Assembly (NCBI RefSeq): GCF_001650695.1
Contig: NZ_LWQS01000054.1
Span: 1-56,015, forward strand
Direction of reading: 5' to 3'
DNA length: 56,015 nucleotides
Source: Chloroflexus islandicus
Lineage (GTDB): Bacteria > Chloroflexota > Chloroflexia > Chloroflexales > Chloroflexaceae
Positions 1 to 7,302 of the stretch are shown here, piece by piece. Made by a program: the position numbers and the translations under genes. Below the pieces are notes generated by a model. That model was not told where the DNA came from, did not search any database, and saw only the letters and a program-made list of their open reading frames with translations. Each line of letters opens with the position of its first letter. Positions within the stretch are counted from its first letter, which is position 1.

Positions 1-253
1 TTGAACACAGAATGCCGTATACCTGCCGGCCCCGGTAGGGATCGATCAGCATCGCATCGCGGAGCGTGAGCGGGCCAACCGCGCGCTGGATCCATGCCGT
101 CAGTAACTCGTCGAGCAGGGCATGGCCGTCAGGGTCGAGCACCCGATCAAAGTCGCCGGCGCGCAAACGCGCGCGGATCGCTTCGGGTGATTGGGTGCGG
201 ACGATGTCGATCACCTGTGCGCGGTCGTAGCTGACGATAGCGGGTTGGATCAT
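1..253 (-). CDS. Partial hypothetical protein, N-terminal part only
   Basis: An open frame runs leftward from an ATG at 253 and leaves the window at base 1, so only about 84 N-terminal residues are visible (beginning MIQPAIVSYDRAQ). It is soluble-looking, rich in Asp, Arg and Leu, with no signal peptide or membrane segment. I do not recognise the family. No clear Shine-Dalgarno sequence precedes the ATG, so the start is tentative. The gene is separated from the next gene on the same strand by 450 bp of repeat-like DNA and is probably not in its operon. Confidence 0.55.
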   Translation of the reverse strand, partial: MIQPAIVSYDRAQVIDIVRTQSPEAIRARLRAGDFDRVLDPDGHALLDELLTAWIQRAVGPLTLRDAMLIDPYRGRQVYGILCS

Positions 254-703
254 AGCTGTGCTCGTGTGCTTGTGTCCGGCTTGGCGGGTGTGTGTCCGGT
301 GCGCGTTCGGTCCTGATGGGCCGGGCTAGGAGGCGGGGTACCGGTATACCCCGCCCACACCCGTATAATAGCGCAGAGCGGTGTGGGTGTGTGCAGGCGG
401 GTGTTTGGACTTTCAGGGGTGGGGGAATAGTTGACCGCCGAGGGTGCGGGGGGGGGGGATAACAGTTTCCCTGCGCCTGCTTTTGGAGCCGGACAGCCGT
501 CCGGCGCTACAGCGGCTTGGCTGGCTGGGCAATTTTGGGGGTGTGCCCCCACCCCCAACCCCTCCCCCGCTGGGGGAGGGGGAAAGTGTACCGCCGAGGA
601 CGCGGAGGGTGATCCCCTTTTCAACCCTTTGCGTTCTCGGCGGCCTTGGTGGCTTTGCGTGTTCCCCCTCTGCGTCTTTGCGGATCCGTACAGCCGTCCG
701 GCG
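254..703. repeat. Intergenic DNA with degenerate low-complexity repeats
   Basis: No convincing gene is seen here. The stretch holds a run of ten G near 450, a C-rich/G-rich palindromic block (CCCCTCCCCCGCTGGGGGAG near 558), phrases resembling the dispersed 'GCGTTCTCGGCGG' repeat near 630-645, and an 18-bp direct repeat ACAGCCGTCCGGCGCTAC at 493-510 and again at 690-707. Reading frames across it have the skewed composition of repeat DNA and resemble no protein family. Confidence 0.6.
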
Positions 704-1513
704 CTACGCTCCATCCTGCTCCACTGCTTGCCAGCGGGCCAAGAGGTCGGGCAGATCGGCGACGATCAGGTCAGGATGGATCGGGCCGGCGGTCGCTTCA
801 GCCGCGGTGCTGACGCCGGTCAAGACCAACGCTGACGGCATACCGGCGGCGATGGCGCCGGCGATGTCGGTGTCGAGCCGGTCGCCGACGACGAGGGTTT
901 GGGCCGGGGTTGCGCCGAGTATGGCTGCGCCAATGAGGAACATTGTGGGGGCCGGTTTGCCGATCACCAGCGGCGTGACATCAGTGGCGGCGCTGAGAGC
1001 GGCAGCAATCGCGCCGGCACCGGGAATCAGCCCCTCTTCGCTGGGAAAGGTGCGGTCGGGGTTGGTGGAAATGAAGCGAGCGCCGCGCCGGATGTGCAGG
1101 GTTGCCCGCTTCAGCCGCTCGTAGGTGAGCGTGAAATCGGCACCTTGCACGACTAACTCCGGCGCGTGATCATCCTCAACGAAGTAGCCATCAGCAAAAA
1201 GCGCCTCGCGCAAGCCTTGCATACCAACCACAAACACCCGCGTACCGGCAGGGTACTGCTCGCGCAGGTAGCGGGCCGTGGCCTGCGCCGACGTGATCAC
1301 CCGCTCAGCCGGTAGCGCAATGCCCATCGCCGCCAGCTTGGCCTCGTACTGCTGCGGCGTCATCGAAGCGTTGTTGGTGATGCAGGCGAACGCGATCTGG
1401 CGTTCGCGCAAAAACTGCCACAGATCAGCCACGCCGGGCAGCGGCGTTTGCCCCCGGTAGAGCACGCCATCCATATCGAACAGGACGGCGCGGATGGTGG
1501 TGAAAGCGAGCAT
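704..1513 (-). CDS. HAD-IIA family phosphatase (NagD / phosphoglycolate phosphatase-like)
   Basis: A predicted cytoplasmic Mg-dependent phosphohydrolase of about 269 residues. The N-terminus carries HAD motif I, the DMDGVLYRG stretch with the nucleophile and acid/base aspartates. Motif II, the ITNNAS Ser/Thr region, follows about 40 residues later. A Lys-containing GKP segment and a GDRLDTDI motif (motifs III and IV) lie in the C-terminal half. The cap insertion between motifs II and III is typical of subclass IIA. A GTG at 1531 overlaps the argS stop codon, but an AGGAG sits 8 bases before the ATG at 1513, so I chose that start. The gene is translationally coupled to argS. The substrate cannot be told from sequence; phosphoglycolate, p-nitrophenyl phosphate and nucleotides are all known for the family. 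Its stop codon lies inside an 18-bp repeat shared with 493-510. Confidence 0.85.
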   Translation of the reverse strand: MLAFTTIRAVLFDMDGVLYRGQTPLPGVADLWQFLRERQIAFACITNNASMTPQQYEAKLAAMGIALPAERVITSAQATARYLREQYPAGTRVFVVGMQGLREALFADGYFVEDDHAPELVVQGADFTLTYERLKRATLHIRRGARFISTNPDRTFPSEEGLIPGAGAIAAALSAATDVTPLVIGKPAPTMFLIGAAILGATPAQTLVVGDRLDTDIAGAIAAGMPSALVLTGVSTAAEATAGPIHPDLIVADLPDLLARWQAVEQDGA

Positions 1514-1527
1514 GCCCATCTCTCCTG

Positions 1528-3252
1528 TCACATCCGTTCCGGCGCGTTAATACCGAGCAACGCCAAGCCGTTGCGCAGCGCATTGGCAGTCGCGGCGACC
1601 AATTGCAGCCGGGCAGCGCGCAGGGCTGGCGTTTCGGCGCGCAAAACGGGGCACTGCTCGAAGAAGATGCCGAATTCACGGGCAGTAGTGTAGCACCAGT
1701 CGGCGATGACGAACGGCGCGTAGCGCGCACCGGCTTCACGCACCGCTTCGTGCAGCCGGGCCAGATGGCGGATCAGACGCTGCTCGCTGGGATGGGTGAG
1801 CAACGCAGGATCGGCATCGGCCAGCGTGGCGCCTTCGCTGGCGGCGCGGCGCAAGATCGAGCGGCAGCGCGCGTGCGAGTATTGCAGGTACGCCGCGCTG
1901 TTGCCCTCGATCGAGAGCATGCGATCCCAATCGAGGGTGATATTGCGGCGCGGGTCTTGATACAGATCGTTGTAGATCACCGCGCCAATGCCCACTGCCT
2001 CGGCGATCGCGGCCCGCTCTTCGGGCGGCAGATCGGCGCTCTTGGCATCGACCAAGGCGCGCGCCCGCGCCACCGCGTCGTCGAGCAGGGCTTCAAGGTA
2101 GACCATATTACCCTTCTTGGTCGAGAGGGGCTGGCCGTCAGGGGTGGTAATGACGCCGAAGGGCACATGCACCAATTCGACATCGCGGGCATAACCCATC
2201 GCCCGCACGATTGCGAAGAGTTGGCGGAAGTGCAGCTCTTGGCGGGCATCGACCACGTAGATGATATGCGACGGGTTAAATTCTTGGAGGCGGAATTTGA
2301 TCGTGGCGATGTCGCGGGTCATATAGACAGTGCCGCCATCGTTGCGCTGAATGATAAACTTGGGCAGCTTGTCGAGTTCGGCCACCACCGCGCCATCGAC
2401 ATCGCGGAAGGCCGCCTCGGAACGGAGCGCCTCTTCGATCACGCCGGGCAGCATCGCCTCGTAGAAGCTTTCGCCGTAGGCATAATCGAAGCGGATGCCG
2501 AGCCGGTCGTAGTTGCGTTGCGCTGCTCGCAGCGAGAGATCAACGCACCACTGCCAGAGCTCGCGGGCAGTTGGATCACCCTGTTCGAGCGCCAGCGACC
2601 AGCGCCGGGCCTCGTCTTCGAGGGCCGGATCGTCTTTCATCTCGGCGTTGTAGCGGGCATAGAGCGCCTCAAGTTCGGCCATCGCCGCTTCGCCCTCGTT
2701 TTGGGGGCGGCCATAGCGTTGCATGGCGGCCAAAATAATGCCAAACTGCGTCCCCCAATCGCCGAGATGGTTATCGCCGATCACGCGATAGCCAAGCGCG
2801 CGGAAGATATGCACCAGCGCCTGCCCGATGATCGTCGAGCGGATGTGGCCGACGTGCATACGCTTGGCGATGTTGGGCGAGGAATAGTCGATCACCACTG
2901 TGCGCCCGGCGCCATCGGCCACCGTGCCGTAGGCTTCACCAGCGGTCTCAATCTCGTTCAAGACAGCCGCCGCCAGCCGTTGCGGGTGCAGCGAGAAGTT
3001 GAGGAATGGGCCGGTGGCGGTCACTTCACCAATCAGCGAGTCAGGGGGCGGCGCGATAGCGGAGGCCAGTTCAGCAGCGAACTTCGCCGGATCAACGCCG
3101 AGCGCCTTAGCCGCCTTAAACGCGACAAAGGTACGGTCGGCGGGAATATTCGGTTTAGGGGTGGTAATCTCGATCAGCTCGACCGGCACCTTGCCGGTGG
3201 CAGCAATCGATTCTTTGATTTCAGTGATGAAGCGTTCGAGCGCGTAGCCCAT
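1528..3252 (-). CDS. argS: Arginyl-tRNA synthetase
   Basis: Class Ia synthetase that ligates arginine to tRNA-Arg in the cytoplasm; 574 residues, a normal length. The N-terminal tRNA-binding Add-1 domain spans about residues 1-110. The HIGH motif appears as HVGH at residues 133-136 after SSPNIAK. The KMSKS counterpart is the divergent LSTKKGN, as in many ArgS. The C-terminal anticodon-binding DALR domain ends in NALRNGLALLGI. A GGGAG lies just upstream of the chosen ATG. A possible -10 hexamer TATACT lies at 3299-3294 on the minus strand, but I see no good -35. The HAD phosphatase gene begins at its stop codon, so the two are probably cotranscribed. Confidence 0.97.
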   Translation of the reverse strand: MGYALERFITEIKESIAATGKVPVELIEITTPKPNIPADRTFVAFKAAKALGVDPAKFAAELASAIAPPPDSLIGEVTATGPFLNFSLHPQRLAAAVLNEIETAGEAYGTVADGAGRTVVIDYSSPNIAKRMHVGHIRSTIIGQALVHIFRALGYRVIGDNHLGDWGTQFGIILAAMQRYGRPQNEGEAAMAELEALYARYNAEMKDDPALEDEARRWSLALEQGDPTARELWQWCVDLSLRAAQRNYDRLGIRFDYAYGESFYEAMLPGVIEEALRSEAAFRDVDGAVVAELDKLPKFIIQRNDGGTVYMTRDIATIKFRLQEFNPSHIIYVVDARQELHFRQLFAIVRAMGYARDVELVHVPFGVITTPDGQPLSTKKGNMVYLEALLDDAVARARALVDAKSADLPPEERAAIAEAVGIGAVIYNDLYQDPRRNITLDWDRMLSIEGNSAAYLQYSHARCRSILRRAASEGATLADADPALLTHPSEQRLIRHLARLHEAVREAGARYAPFVIADWCYTTAREFGIFFEQCPVLRAETPALRAARLQLVAATANALRNGLALLGINAPERM

Positions 3253-3376
3253 GGTTCTGCTCCCTTATGCAATTCCGGCCTTTAGTATACCGTATCTTGC
3301 CCGGAACGCAGCGAGCATAGGCCAAGGCGCAACGCGCGCAACCGGCCTGCCTTGCCGGGCCGATTGCCTTGCCCCT

Positions 3377-4159
3377 CTACGCTGCCGGCAGCTTGGGCGG
3401 CGGTTTAGGCGTATATTGCTCGACGAAGAAGCCGCGCAATTGGCCGCGAGCCGGGCTCGGACTAGTCTCGACCGCGATCAGCTCGCGCCCACGCATATCG
3501 AGGGTAATGGTCTGCGCGCGACCGGGGCTATTCATATCGTAGAGGCTGATCACGCCGGTATCGGGGCCAGTTTCGTCGTAGCCAATCGCCAGCACTTGAT
3601 GGTTATCAAACGGCGAGCGGGAGCTGCCGATCAAGCAAATCGGCCACGGCTCGCCGGCGTCAATCTTGGTCTTCAGCGCGCGCCATTCGGCCTTGGTGCG
3701 TTCGAGCAGCCAGCGCGGGCCGGCGAACGGCAGCGGCAAATGCAGCATCACCATCCACGCCAACAGTTGTGGTGCATTGATGACAAAACTCTCGACCTGC
3801 CGCTGCCAGAGATAGTCACGCAACGCGCGCGAGCGGGGCGAGTCATCGAGCGGCAGATCGTTCCAATCCTTGCCGCGCGGCAATGGCGTGCCGGCGCGAA
3901 AATAGTCGGCAGCGGCGAAGGCCATCCCGCCGCACATGCCGTAGTGGGTCGGCAGATTGGCATCGGCCCACATATCGGCCACCCGTTGCACCATCCCGCT
4001 AATATCGAACCCACCGATTGAGGCGCGCACGTCCCGCGCCGCCGCTTGGGCCGAACGGCTGAGCGTCTGGCGCAATTCCACCGTCTGTTCGGGATTAAGC
4101 GGCCATGCATTGACGAAGGCAAAGCCGTGTTCTTCTGGGCGAAAGGCTGTGTGCGGCAT
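3377..4159 (-). CDS. Papain/C39-like fold protein, putative cysteine peptidase
   Basis: A 260-residue soluble protein. I do not recognise a named family, but the pattern fits a papain-like or C39-like cysteine protease fold. A Cys sits in HYGMCGGMAF (C76), a His in DNHQVLAIGYD (H187), and an Asp/Asn in ISLYDMNSPG (D208 or N210). The order Cys-His-Asp with the HQVLAIGYD...YDMN spacing is the usual triad. There is no signal peptide, so it would act inside the cell. A GGAGG seven bases before the ATG at 4159 decides the start over an ATG at 4201. It lies 124 bp upstream of argS and may be a separate unit. Catalytic activity is inferred from motif spacing only; it could equally be a non-peptidase transglutaminase-like protein. 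Confidence 0.6.
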   Translation of the reverse strand: MPHTAFRPEEHGFAFVNAWPLNPEQTVELRQTLSRSAQAAARDVRASIGGFDISGMVQRVADMWADANLPTHYGMCGGMAFAAADYFRAGTPLPRGKDWNDLPLDDSPRSRALRDYLWQRQVESFVINAPQLLAWMVMLHLPLPFAGPRWLLERTKAEWRALKTKIDAGEPWPICLIGSSRSPFDNHQVLAIGYDETGPDTGVISLYDMNSPGRAQTITLDMRGRELIAVETSPSPARGQLRGFFVEQYTPKPPPKLPAA

Positions 4160-4228
4160 CGACCGACCTCCTTGAATGCGAACGAATGCTAGAGCACGCA
4201 TTGTCCCCGCGCGGCTCGCTCACCATCT

Positions 4229-4350
4229 GTCATTGCGAGGGCGCGCAGCGCCCGAAGCAATCTCCTGCTTCAGCGGAACTGATGCCTGAGCGGACATCGT
4301 CCGTGCTCGCGGGGGATTGCTTCGCCGCGCGGCGCGCGGCTCGCAATGAC
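4229..4350. repeat. MITE-like palindromic element, full copy
   Basis: A 122-bp element with perfect 11-bp terminal inverted repeats, GTCATTGCGAG at 4229-4239 and CTCGCAATGAC at 4340-4350. Inner inverted arms are GAAGCAATCTCC and GGGGATTGCTTC. It encodes nothing. Full or partial relatives occur at 12703-12878, 12912, 15829-15980, 28481-28562 and 28732-28883, with decayed ones near 44190-44245 and 44660-44860. Confidence 0.85.
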
Positions 4351-4361
4351 ATAGACTATTT

Positions 4362-4475
4362 GGAGTGCGGCAGTTTTACTGCCGCATTCCAAAGCGTGGT
4401 AAGCACGCTATGGTCGCCACCGCGTACCCGCCGGCGCGAGTTTGGTATAGGCGGCAGTTTCACTGCCGCACTCCA
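4362..4475. repeat. Two GCGGCAGT/ACTGCCGC hairpin repeats
   Basis: Two palindromic units, 4362-4390 and 4451-4475, share the core GCGGCAGT(3-4 nt)ACTGCCGC followed by ACTCC or ATTCC. The same hairpin recurs at 6724-7100, 19379-19409 and nine times at 52302-52820. They fill the gap between convergently decaying intergenic DNA and the glycosidase gene; a terminator or REP-like role is possible. Confidence 0.8.
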
Positions 4476-4527
4476 TAGTCGGCAAGCGCGCCATCGCCCG
4501 TACCTCGTGCCCGCAGGCTGGCGCTCC

Positions 4528-6669
4528 CTATCGCCACGTCACCGTCACCTCGACATTGAGCCGGTCGAGCGCGACGCCGGCATAGCGGCTCAGGCCAACC
4601 TCTTCCATCACCGGCGTGACCGGTTGGCCGGCAACTGTCATCGTCACGTCATAGCCGGCATCGGGAGGCAGCATAAACCGCACGTAGGCGGTGCGACCGC
4701 TGCCGGTGACGTATAAGCGCAGGCCCTGCGCTTCGCGTTGCCAGCGGTACGCAACATAACCATCAGAAGCGGGATAGCGCGCGACGACGTATGCCTGCAT
4801 GATAGCAGGTTCAGCCGGCCAGCGGGGGCTAATGATCGCATCGTCGTAACGGCTTGCAGTATCAACAATGCCGGCCAGCCCTTCAAACAGCGCGCCGAGC
4901 ATTGCGCTCGCGCCCCAGCCATCGGTGGGGATGGTGTCGGGGCCAGAGATGCCGGGCCGGCCATCGGGGTAATACCACAGATACGAGGCATTGGTCAGGC
5001 GCAGCAAATTGGCGTAGCGGCGGAGCTGATCAAGCCCATACGGCTCAAAGCCGAACGTAAACGCGCCGCGGGCCAATTCGCCGCCGACTAATGGCATAAT
5101 TCCGCCATTGACATACTCGCCCGGCTGCTCGCCTTTGCCGCCGGCCATGCCGAAACTGCCCGGCGGGAAGGGCGGGTCGATGCTGTACCATTCGGCAAAG
5201 GCCCGCGCAAAATCGCGCCGTTCATAATAGCTGCCGATAATCGCCTGCGCCTGTGCTGCCGAGAGCACGCCACGGTTGAGCGCATACGCATTCGAGAGGC
5301 TCAGTTGCTCAGCGGCATCGACTCCTGCTGGGGTAAAGGACGGGTCTTCGGGGATGAAATGGGTGAAGAAGCGGCCATTCCACGCCAGTTCGTTCAGCCG
5401 CTGCATAATCTCATCCGAGAGTTGGAAATAGCGCTCGGCCCGCGCCGGTTCGCCCACCCGCTGCTCGATGCGGGCCAGCAACATCAACGCCGCCGCCAAG
5501 CCAGTATTATCGCCGTGGAACGTCCCCCAGATCGTGTCTGGCTCGATCCAGTGGCGCGGCGCGGGTTTGCCGTCGGGGCTGGTGGTCGTCGGGCCGTAGG
5601 CGAAATCCCACATATCGATGGTGTAGGGCCGGCGCACCAAACCGCGCTCTGCGTTCCAGCGCAACGGGTTGGTGGTGATGTACTCGACCGCGCGCCGCAG
5701 CGCCGGCAGATGGCTGCGCAGCCACGCATCGTCGCCGGTCATCTGCCACGCTTCGTACACCCCTTGAATGTAGAGAAACTCAAGGTCGGATTCAACCTCT
5801 TTGCGGAACGCGGTCACGTACCGTTCGGGGTAGTCAATCACATCGGGCAGGCTGCCATCGGGGAATTGGGCATCGCGGAAAGCGTCGAGCAAACTGGTGA
5901 CATCTTGCTCGAAGTAGCGGAACCCGCGCCCCTGATAGACGTGATCGCGTAACCAGAGCAGCGGGTTATCGGGTGAGCGGTAGCCGCTAATGAGGCGGCC
6001 ATTCAGCTCGTAACTCACCCGTGCTTCAGCCATCAGCCGGCGAATGCGCGGATAGAGCGAGTCGATGTCGCTTTGCCCGCTAATCAGCGCGGTCTGGGCA
6101 TCAAGGGTGACGATCTGGCTTTGCGCGCCGGCTAGCCGGCCATCGATCAGCGCGACTGCCCACTGCGGCCCAAGCGCACCGCCCGCCGGCAACGTTACCT
6201 CGCCCGCGCCATCGGTGACAGTTGTCGCGCCTTCGGCGCTGAGCTTCCCAGCAGCATCGTAGAGTTGCACGGTCACTGGGCCGCTGTACGCGGGGATCCG
6301 CAGCGTGATCGGCACCGGTTGCAACGGTTGTACTGTCTGGGTTGGGGTAGCAAGCGCCAGCGAAGCTTGCTGGGTGGCCGGCGGCGTCTCGATCACCGGC
6401 GCCGGCGTCTGCTCGCGCCAATCGGCGGGCAGCCGTTCGGCGGCGGCGCCGCCGTTTTCCAACGCGACGATCCGCAGGGTTGCGAAATACTGCACTAATG
6501 CGCCGTCTACCCAGCGCGGTTCGCCGAGCGGCGGCCCAATGCGCGATCCGCCGGCGGCTTGCCATGCGCTGCGGAACGGTTCGCGCAGTTGATCGGTTTG
6601 GTTTGTAGGGGGCGGACTGCAACTGGTGAGCAGAACAATCCCGATGAATATGATGGCAAGTTGCTTCAT
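4528..6669 (-). CDS. Lipoprotein with six-hairpin (alpha/alpha)6 glycoside hydrolase domain
   Basis: Predicted exported carbohydrate-active lipoprotein of about 713 residues. The N-terminus MKQLAIIFIGIVLLTSC is a lipobox signal peptide with lipidation at the Cys. A Thr/Pro-rich linker and a beta-sandwich-like segment (PVTVQLYDAAGK region) follow. The C-terminal two thirds resemble six-hairpin glycosidases of the amylo-glucosidase or trehalase-like clan: LLWLRDHVYQGRGFRYFEQD, FPDGSLPDVIDYPE, TIDMWDFAYGPTT, WIEPDTIWGTFHGDN, PTDGWGASAMLGALFEG. Acidic residues in LRD, IDMWD and PTDGWG are candidate catalytic groups. The open frame continues far upstream through repeats, but that part has repeat composition. 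ATGs occur at 6678 and 6669; I chose 6669 because it begins the signal peptide. A TATAAT at 6682-6677 on the minus strand would put transcription start at about this ATG. Substrate unknown. Confidence 0.78.
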   Translation of the reverse strand: MKQLAIIFIGIVLLTSCSPPPTNQTDQLREPFRSAWQAAGGSRIGPPLGEPRWVDGALVQYFATLRIVALENGGAAAERLPADWREQTPAPVIETPPATQQASLALATPTQTVQPLQPVPITLRIPAYSGPVTVQLYDAAGKLSAEGATTVTDGAGEVTLPAGGALGPQWAVALIDGRLAGAQSQIVTLDAQTALISGQSDIDSLYPRIRRLMAEARVSYELNGRLISGYRSPDNPLLWLRDHVYQGRGFRYFEQDVTSLLDAFRDAQFPDGSLPDVIDYPERYVTAFRKEVESDLEFLYIQGVYEAWQMTGDDAWLRSHLPALRRAVEYITTNPLRWNAERGLVRRPYTIDMWDFAYGPTTTSPDGKPAPRHWIEPDTIWGTFHGDNTGLAAALMLLARIEQRVGEPARAERYFQLSDEIMQRLNELAWNGRFFTHFIPEDPSFTPAGVDAAEQLSLSNAYALNRGVLSAAQAQAIIGSYYERRDFARAFAEWYSIDPPFPPGSFGMAGGKGEQPGEYVNGGIMPLVGGELARGAFTFGFEPYGLDQLRRYANLLRLTNASYLWYYPDGRPGISGPDTIPTDGWGASAMLGALFEGLAGIVDTASRYDDAIISPRWPAEPAIMQAYVVARYPASDGYVAYRWQREAQGLRLYVTGSGRTAYVRFMLPPDAGYDVTMTVAGQPVTPVMEEVGLSRYAGVALDRLNVEVTVTWR

Positions 6670-6721
6670 ATCTGGCATTATAGCGGAAGATGGCGCTGGC
6701 TGAGGCAGTGATATGAAGGGG

Positions 6722-7170
6722 ATGCGGCAGTGATACTGCCGCACTCCATAAAATACAAGGCGGGCCAGTGACCAGCGGCCCGGCGTGGAGCGCGGGCGGC
6801 TCGCCCGCAAGGGGGCGCTGATATGGGCGGGCCAGCGGCCCGGTGGGATTAGGAGCACATGCGGCAGTGAAACTGCCGCACTCCATAAAATACAAGGCGG
6901 GCCAGCGGCCCGCGGCCCGGTGTGGAGCGCGGGCGGCTCGCCCGCAAAGGGGCGCTGATGTGGGCGGCCAGCGGCCAGCGGCCCGGCGGGATTGAGAGCA
7001 CATGCGGCAGTTGCACTGCCGCACTCCAGAGATATACGGCGGGCCAGCGGCCCGCGCCCCGGTGGGATTAAGAGCACATGCGGCAGTGAAACTGCCGCAC
7101 TCCATAAAATACAAGGCGGGCCAGTGACCAGCGGCCCGGCGTGGAGCGCGGGCGGCTGGCCCGCGAGGGA
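6722..7170. repeat. Four composite hairpin repeat units
   Basis: Four units begin at about 6723, 6861, 7001 and 7079. Each consists of the hairpin TGCGGCAGT...ACTGCCGCACTCCA, then usually TAAAATACAAGGCGGGCCAG, then a second palindromic block CGGGCCAGCGGCCCG. Units 1, 2 and 4 also carry a GCGGGCGGCTCGCCCGC hairpin (TGGCCCGC in unit 4). They lie between the divergently transcribed glycosidase and lipase genes, and long spurious open frames cross them. Confidence 0.85.
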
Positions 7171-7186
7171 GAACTTAGCCTTCATA

Positions 7187-7215
7187 TTGCATTTGCCGGA
7201 TTGCCCTCGTATACT
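7187..7215 (+). promoter_or_regulatory. Sigma-70-type promoter of the lipase gene
   Basis: TTGCAT at 7187-7192 and TATACT at 7210-7215 are separated by exactly 17 bases. This predicts a start near 7222 and an 80-nt leader before the GGAAGGA and ATG at 7303. It lies just outside the repeat block. Confidence 0.6.
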
Positions 7216-7302
7216 GGCTGTAATACCTCAAAACGCTCGGTCGAGCCGTTCGATTCGGTGTGCTGTGCGCCGCTGGGTCAATTCCACATGGAAGGAACTG
7301 TT

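Noticed and set aside
431-1124. Two plus-strand frames across the HAD 3' region
   Set aside because: They cover G-rich repeats and run antisense to the HAD gene.
1603-3285. 560-residue open frame opposite argS on the plus strand
   Set aside because: It is fully antisense to a certain ArgS gene, and its composition (His, Arg, Gly, Ala) is the usual mirror of a GC-rich gene. No family features.
6678-7185. N-terminal extension of the glycosidase through the repeats
   Set aside because: The frame stays open only because the hairpin repeats lack stops; a lipoprotein signal starts at 6669.
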